Source: Thermoanaerobacterium xylanolyticum LX-11 | GTDB lineage: Bacteria; Bacillota; Thermoanaerobacteria; Thermoanaerobacterales; Thermoanaerobacteraceae | Direction: 5' to 3' | DNA: 64,000 nucleotides | Assembly (NCBI RefSeq): GCF_000189775.2 | Contig: NC_015555.1 | Location: 1,065,001 to 1,129,000, forward strand | In this document: positions 60,442 through 64,000 of the stretch, piece after piece | Position numbering within the stretch: position 1 is the first letter of the stretch | Layout of the letters: each line of letters starts with the position of its first letter | Position numbers and translations under genes: made by a program | Notes under the pieces: model-generated | Told to the model about the DNA's origin: nothing | What the model saw: only the letters and a program-made list of their open reading frames with translations | The model's database searches: none

Positions 60442-61587
60442 ATGGAAGTTATTCTTATAAAGTATGGTGAGTTAGCTTTAAAAGGCGACAATAGAGCTTT
60501 TTTTGAAAATAAACTTGTTAGAAACATTAAAGAAGCTTTAAAAAACTTTGATGGAGTAAAAGTTGAAAAGACACATGGGAGGATATACGTAGAAACAAGC
60601 AACAATGCAAAAGAAGCTATTGACAAACTTAAAAAGGTATTTGGAATAGTTGGAATAACAATAGCTAAAAAAGTAGAATTGGACCTTAATGCGATATACG
60701 ACTCGGCAATTGAGATTATGAGGCATCATTCAAATAAAAGTTTTAAAGTGGAGACTAGGAGACCTAATAAATCATTTCCTTATGAAAGCATTGAATTAAG
60801 TAGAATGATTGGAAGTGAAATACTTAAAAACATTGATGGTGTTCATGTTGATGTGCACAATCCTGATGTGGTATTAAATGTGGAAATAAGGGAGAAGGCG
60901 TATTTGTACTCTGATACCGTAGATGGAATTGGAGGAATGCCTATAGGCACAAATGGGAAAGCTGTGGTTTTATTATCAGGTGGAATTGATAGCCCCGTCG
61001 CAGCATGGATGATGATGAAAAGAGGAGTAAAGATAGAAGCAGTGTATTTTCACAGTCCACCATATACGCAGGAGCGTGCAAAGGACAAAGTAATTGATTT
61101 GTGCAAAAAACTTTCAGAGTATGGACAAGATGTATATTTACATGTGGTGAATTTTACAGATTTTCAACTTGCCATATACGATAAGTGTCCTCCAAAATTG
61201 ACTACTATTATAATGAGAAGAATGATGATGAGAGTCGCAGAAAATATTGCTCTTAAGTACGGTGCAAAAGCGCTTATAACAGGTGAAAGCTTAGGACAAG
61301 TTGCCAGCCAAACCATAGAAAGCTTGTACTGCACAAATGCAGTGACACACATGCCAGTGTTTAGACCACTTATAGGAATGGATAAGAGTGAAATTGTAGA
61401 GATTTCTAAGAAAATCGGGACGTACGACATATCTATAAGGCCGTATGAAGACTGCTGCACCATATTCGTTCCGAAACATCCTATTATAAAGCCGGATTTA
61501 GATGATGTCATTAAAGGCGAAAAAGAATTAGACTATGAACAATTTATTAACAGTCTTGAAATAGATGAGATAAAGATAAAAAGCTAA
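60442..61587 (+). CDS. thiI: tRNA 4-thiouridine synthase ThiI
   Basis: The 381-residue protein has an N-terminal ferredoxin-like/THUMP region (about 1-165; EVILIKYGELALKGDNRAFFE) and a PP-loop ATPase domain with VVLLSGGIDSPVAAWMM. It activates U8 of tRNA and inserts sulfur. The rhodanese domain of the E. coli form is missing, as usual in Firmicutes, where the paired desulfurase supplies sulfur more directly. AAAAGGAGG lies two bases after the desulfurase stop. It may also contribute to thiazole synthesis, although the thi operon here is a salvage type. Confidence 0.95.
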   Translation: MEVILIKYGELALKGDNRAFFENKLVRNIKEALKNFDGVKVEKTHGRIYVETSNNAKEAIDKLKKVFGIVGITIAKKVELDLNAIYDSAIEIMRHHSNKSFKVETRRPNKSFPYESIELSRMIGSEILKNIDGVHVDVHNPDVVLNVEIREKAYLYSDTVDGIGGMPIGTNGKAVVLLSGGIDSPVAAWMMMKRGVKIEAVYFHSPPYTQERAKDKVIDLCKKLSEYGQDVYLHVVNFTDFQLAIYDKCPPKLTTIIMRRMMMRVAENIALKYGAKALITGESLGQVASQTIESLYCTNAVTHMPVFRPLIGMDKSEIVEISKKIGTYDISIRPYEDCCTIFVPKHPIIKPDLDDVIKGEKELDYEQFINSLEIDEIKIKS

Positions 61588-61588
61588 A

Positions 61589-61618
61589 AAATCCCATAGG
61601 CATAAGTCTATGGGATTT
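61589..61618. terminator. Bidirectional terminator between thiI and ychF
   Basis: AAATCCCATAG (61589-61599) pairs with CTATGGGATTT (61608-61618). T runs follow on the plus strand and, by symmetry, on the minus strand. It touches the ychF stop codon. Confidence 0.85.
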
Positions 61619-62709
61619 TATACGTTAAATCTGAATACTATTATATCGCCATCTTCCACGACGTAATCTTTTCCTTCTAACCTCATCAATCCTTTTTCTT
61701 TTGCTGGAGTTTCTCCACCTGATTCAACGTAATCTTTATACGATATTACTTCAGCACGTATAAAACCTTTCTCAAAATCTGAGTGTATTTTTCCGGCAGC
61801 CTGTGGTGCCTTTGTACCTCGTTTAATAGTCCAGGCTCTTACTTCCTTTGGACCTGCTGTAAAAAATGTAATAAGTCCTAAAAGAGAGTACCCATGACGG
61901 ATTATGTTATTTAATCCAGGTTCTTCTAAACCGTATTCGGAAAGCAATTCATATTTTTCTTCATCTGGAAGTGACGAAAGTTCTTCTTCTATTTTTGCTG
62001 ATATTACAATAACATCAGATTTCTCATTTTTTGCAAAATCTTTAAGCTTCTTAACATACTCATTTTCGCTTTTAGATATAAGATCGTCTTCTGATATATT
62101 AGCTGCATACATTACAGGCTTTGATGTAAGAAGCATAAGTTGATTTACAAAGGATAATTCCTCATCATCAAAGTCCATTGTGCGGATAGGCTTACCATCA
62201 TCTAATGTCTTTTTGATTTTCTCCAATACATTCAATTCGAATGCAGCAGTTTTATCGTTTTTAGCGTATTTGGAAGTCTTTGCAATTCGCTTTTCAACAA
62301 CTTCCAAATCAGCCAGTATAAGCTCTAACGTTATTATTTCGATGTCTCTTATTGGATCAATACTGCCTTCAACGTGAGTTATGTTGCTATCATCAAAGCA
62401 CCTTACCACATTTAATATTGCATCAACTTCTCTTATGTGTGATAAAAATTTATTGCCTAAGCCTTCGCCTTTGCTGGCACCCTTTACCAATCCTGCTATA
62501 TCGACAAATTTTATCGTGGCAGGTATTATCTTTTGAGGATTTACAATGTTTGCTAATTCATTAAGTCTTTTATCGGGTACAGATACGATTCCTACATTAG
62601 GCTCTATCGTACAGAAAGGATAATTTGCACATTCGGCGCCTGCTTGTGTTATTGCATTAAAAATCGTGCTTTTTCCAACATTAGGTAGACCAACTATTCC
62701 TATTTCCAT
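61618..62709 (-). CDS. ychF: Redox-regulated ATPase/GTPase YchF
   Basis: ATG 62709 with GGAGG upstream gives 363 residues, the standard size. Obg-family motifs are [12 protein letters not shown] (P loop), [21 protein letters not shown] (switch/G3) and an N-x-x-E instead of NKxD (AANISEDDL), which gives the ATP preference of YchF. The C-terminal TGS-like domain is recognisable ([44 protein letters not shown]). It associates with ribosomes; its exact role is debated. Confidence 0.96.
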   Translation of the reverse strand: MEIGIVGLPNVGKSTIFNAITQAGAECANYPFCTIEPNVGIVSVPDKRLNELANIVNPQKIIPATIKFVDIAGLVKGASKGEGLGNKFLSHIREVDAILNVVRCFDDSNITHVEGSIDPIRDIEIITLELILADLEVVEKRIAKTSKYAKNDKTAAFELNVLEKIKKTLDDGKPIRTMDFDDEELSFVNQLMLLTSKPVMYAANISEDDLISKSENEYVKKLKDFAKNEKSDVIVISAKIEEELSSLPDEEKYELLSEYGLEEPGLNNIIRHGYSLLGLITFFTAGPKEVRAWTIKRGTKAPQAAGKIHSDFEKGFIRAEVISYKDYVESGGETPAKEKGLMRLEGKDYVVEDGDIIVFRFNV

Positions 62710-62874
62710 CTGTATTCCTCCGCTTTTTAAAATCAAAAAATTTTTCTAAATACATCAAATAGATTATATATGAAAAACTCTAAAACTTCAAACTGAGATG
62801 TTGGATATAATTTACATTGAATATTGTAATAAATTGACTTCATCTGAGCAAAATATTGATTGGAGGTGTTTGAA

Positions 62875-63447
62875 TTGAAAAATAGCAAAAAAATTTTTTC
62901 AATACTTTTAGCATTGATAATGGCATTGTCTATATCTTTGACGGGTTGCAAAGCATCTAAAAAGCCATCACCAACAAGATATACTCCTACGACGCCTAGG
63001 ACGACACCAGCTCCGTCACCAGGAATGACTACTCCTGCACCGTCAAGAGTGCCGACAACACCAACTCCAACAACACCTGCACCTACTACACCGACTCCAG
63101 CGAAAAAGCCGGTTCCGCAAAGCGTTAGAGCAGCAAAAATAGCCAGCAATGTGGCAAAACTTCCTGAAGTAAACAAGGCTACTGTAGTTATATCCGGAAA
63201 TACTGCTATTGTAGGTATTGACATGAAAGCCAGTGTCCAAGGTACACATGAGACACAGGTTAAGAAAAAAGTAGAGAAGACAGTGAGATATACTGATAAA
63301 GGTATAAAGAATGTGTCTGTAACATCTGATCCTGATTTATATACAAGGATAAACAATATAGCAAAAGGAATAGCAGCCGGAAGACCATTATCTGAGTTTA
63401 CTAAACAGATAACAGAGATACTAAAAAGGATAACGCCAAGTGCATAA
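62875..63447 (+). CDS. YhcN/YlaJ-type sporulation lipoprotein
   Basis: TTG 62875 follows TTGGAGGTG at a good distance; 190 residues. A lipoprotein signal peptide ends in the lipobox SLTGC, then a Pro/Thr-rich linker (about 45 residues, repeats of TTPAPT and TPTP) leads to a YhcN-like domain: AAKIASNVAKLPEVNKATVVISGNTAIVGIDMKASVQG and a helical end. Family members are inner-membrane lipoproteins of spores in Bacillus. It is divergent from ychF. A terminator-like hairpin follows. Confidence 0.85.
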   Translation: MKNSKKIFSILLALIMALSISLTGCKASKKPSPTRYTPTTPRTTPAPSPGMTTPAPSRVPTTPTPTTPAPTTPTPAKKPVPQSVRAAKIASNVAKLPEVNKATVVISGNTAIVGIDMKASVQGTHETQVKKKVEKTVRYTDKGIKNVSVTSDPDLYTRINNIAKGIAAGRPLSEFTKQITEILKRITPSA

Positions 63448-63450
63448 TAT

Positions 63451-63480
63451 AAACCTGGGGAAACCCGGGTTTATGTTTTG
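63451..63480 (+). terminator. Terminator after the sporulation lipoprotein
   Basis: AAACCTGGG (63451-63459), loop GAAA, CCCGGGTTT (63464-63472), then ATGTTTTG. Nine base pairs with one T-G pair and a tetraloop. Confidence 0.75.
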
Positions 63481-63509
63481 TTGACATATTTGTAGTTTTT
63501 AAATATAAT
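63481..63509 (+). promoter_or_regulatory. Promoter of the M16 peptidase-like gene
   Basis: TTGACA (63481-63486), a 17-base spacer and TATAAT (63504-63509): a full consensus SigA promoter, 37 bases before the start codon. Confidence 0.88.
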
Positions 63510-63545
63510 TAGGTCAATTGGATTATTATAGAAGGAGTGAAAAAT

Positions 63546-64000
63546 ATGTCCATTATAAAGGAAAACATTGCGAGTGGTATTGAACTCTATGTCAATAAAC
63601 TTAATAAGTTTAAAACGGTAACAATTAATGTGTACATAAGCAATAAATTAAGCGATGAAACGGCAAAATTTGCATTGCTGCCATCAGTTCTAAGGAGAGG
63701 GAGCTTTAGCTTTAAAACGTATAAGGATATAACAAAGCATTTAGAAGATCTTTACGGTGCTACGTTTGCTTATTCGGTTTATAAAAAAGGTGAGCGGCAG
63801 ATTGCACAGTTTAAGATGGAAATTGTAGATAGTACATATTTAAAGGAAGATATATTGGAAGAAAGCGTTAAGTTCATATCAGACATACTTTTGAATCCAT
63901 TAATATCAAATGATGGTTTTGAACAAACGTATGTGCAACAAGAGAAAGAAAAGCAGAAGAATATTATCAATTCCCGCGTAAATGAAAAGACTAAATACGC
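63546..64000 (+). CDS. M16 (insulinase) peptidase-like protein, YfmF type (cut by window edge)
   Basis: ATG 63546 follows GAAGGAGTG. 151 residues are visible, starting MSIIKENIASGIELYVN. It continues FKTVTINVYISNKLSDETAKFALLPSVLRRGSFSFKTYKDITKHLEDLYGATFAYSVYKKGERQ, which is the N-terminal M16 domain of YfmF-like proteins. The zinc motif HxxEH is absent from the visible part (LPSVLRRGS lies where it is expected), as is normal for the inactive YfmF partner of a YfmF/YfmH pair. The rest lies beyond the window. Confidence 0.82.
   Translation, partial: MSIIKENIASGIELYVNKLNKFKTVTINVYISNKLSDETAKFALLPSVLRRGSFSFKTYKDITKHLEDLYGATFAYSVYKKGERQIAQFKMEIVDSTYLKEDILEESVKFISDILLNPLISNDGFEQTYVQQEKEKQKNIINSRVNEKTKY

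Noticed and set aside
63043-63356. Minus-strand Cys- or Val/Gly-rich frames over the lipoprotein
   Set aside because: They arise from the repetitive Pro/Thr-codon linker read backwards. The plus frame has a signal peptide, lipobox and family domain.

Overview
The window is AT-rich Firmicute DNA from a saccharolytic, thermophilic, spore-forming anaerobe, most likely Thermoanaerobacterium or a close relative. Evidence for this: TTG, GTG and ATT starts are common and usually sit behind strong GGAGG sites. Spore genes are present (splB, ytxC, yunB, a YhcN-type lipoprotein). T-box, TPP and L20 leaders are present. The four-gene [FeFe]-hydrogenase locus matches the layout known as hfs in Thermoanaerobacterium saccharolyticum. 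The genus call rests on recalled gene content, not on a search.

Layout. 1-8.2 kb: an acetamidase/formamidase fragment, a membrane iron-sulfur protein, then a signalling/exopolysaccharide locus (tandem receiver protein, HEAT-repeat protein, processive GT2 glycosyltransferase, convergent diguanylate cyclase). The receiver gene is split by a 1,588-bp IS4-family element with an exact 8-bp target duplication. 8.25-10.1 kb: a second, ISLre2-type element. 10.1-13.8 kb: a TPP-riboswitch operon thiD-cytX-thiM-thiE. 13.8-16 kb: splB and folT. 16-19.9 kb: nitrogen locus with two ammonium transporters and a PII protein; both transporter units have leaders pairing a hexaloop hairpin with a terminator, as in ANTAR antitermination. 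19.9-27.4 kb: an orphan FliD-like gene with a SigD-type promoter, asnB, a ferredoxin, a beta-glucosidase relic, a REC-GGDEF protein, a GME-fold protein, ytxC and a DUF445 protein.

27.4-44 kb: housekeeping. T-box thrS, an MFS transporter, aroC, infC-rpmI-rplT, an rRNA methyltransferase, T-box pheST, zapA, a U32 protein, mutS2, yunB and two tRNAs. 44-48 kb: a DegS/DegU-like pair, an M18 aminopeptidase and a secreted CAP protein. 48.3-53.9 kb: proteins of unknown function (DUF3343, a propeller/coiled-coil protein, a Pro/Cys-rich structural protein), a class IIC group II intron inserted directly behind a terminator, and a GT4 glycosyltransferase. 53.9-59.2 kb: a CsoR-type repressor, a DUF3006 protein, then hfsABCD under a near-consensus Rex operator. 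59.3-64 kb: a cysteine desulfurase, thiI, ychF, a sporulation lipoprotein and the start of an M16 peptidase-like gene.

Working together: hfs combines a thioredoxin-like [2Fe-2S] protein, a PAS-bearing hydrogenase that has lost the proton-shuttle cysteine, a PP2C/SpoIIE phosphatase and a more canonical hydrogenase, which suggests hydrogen or redox sensing coupled to dephosphorylation next to catalysis. The adjacent desulfurase could supply sulfur to iron-sulfur clusters and to ThiI.
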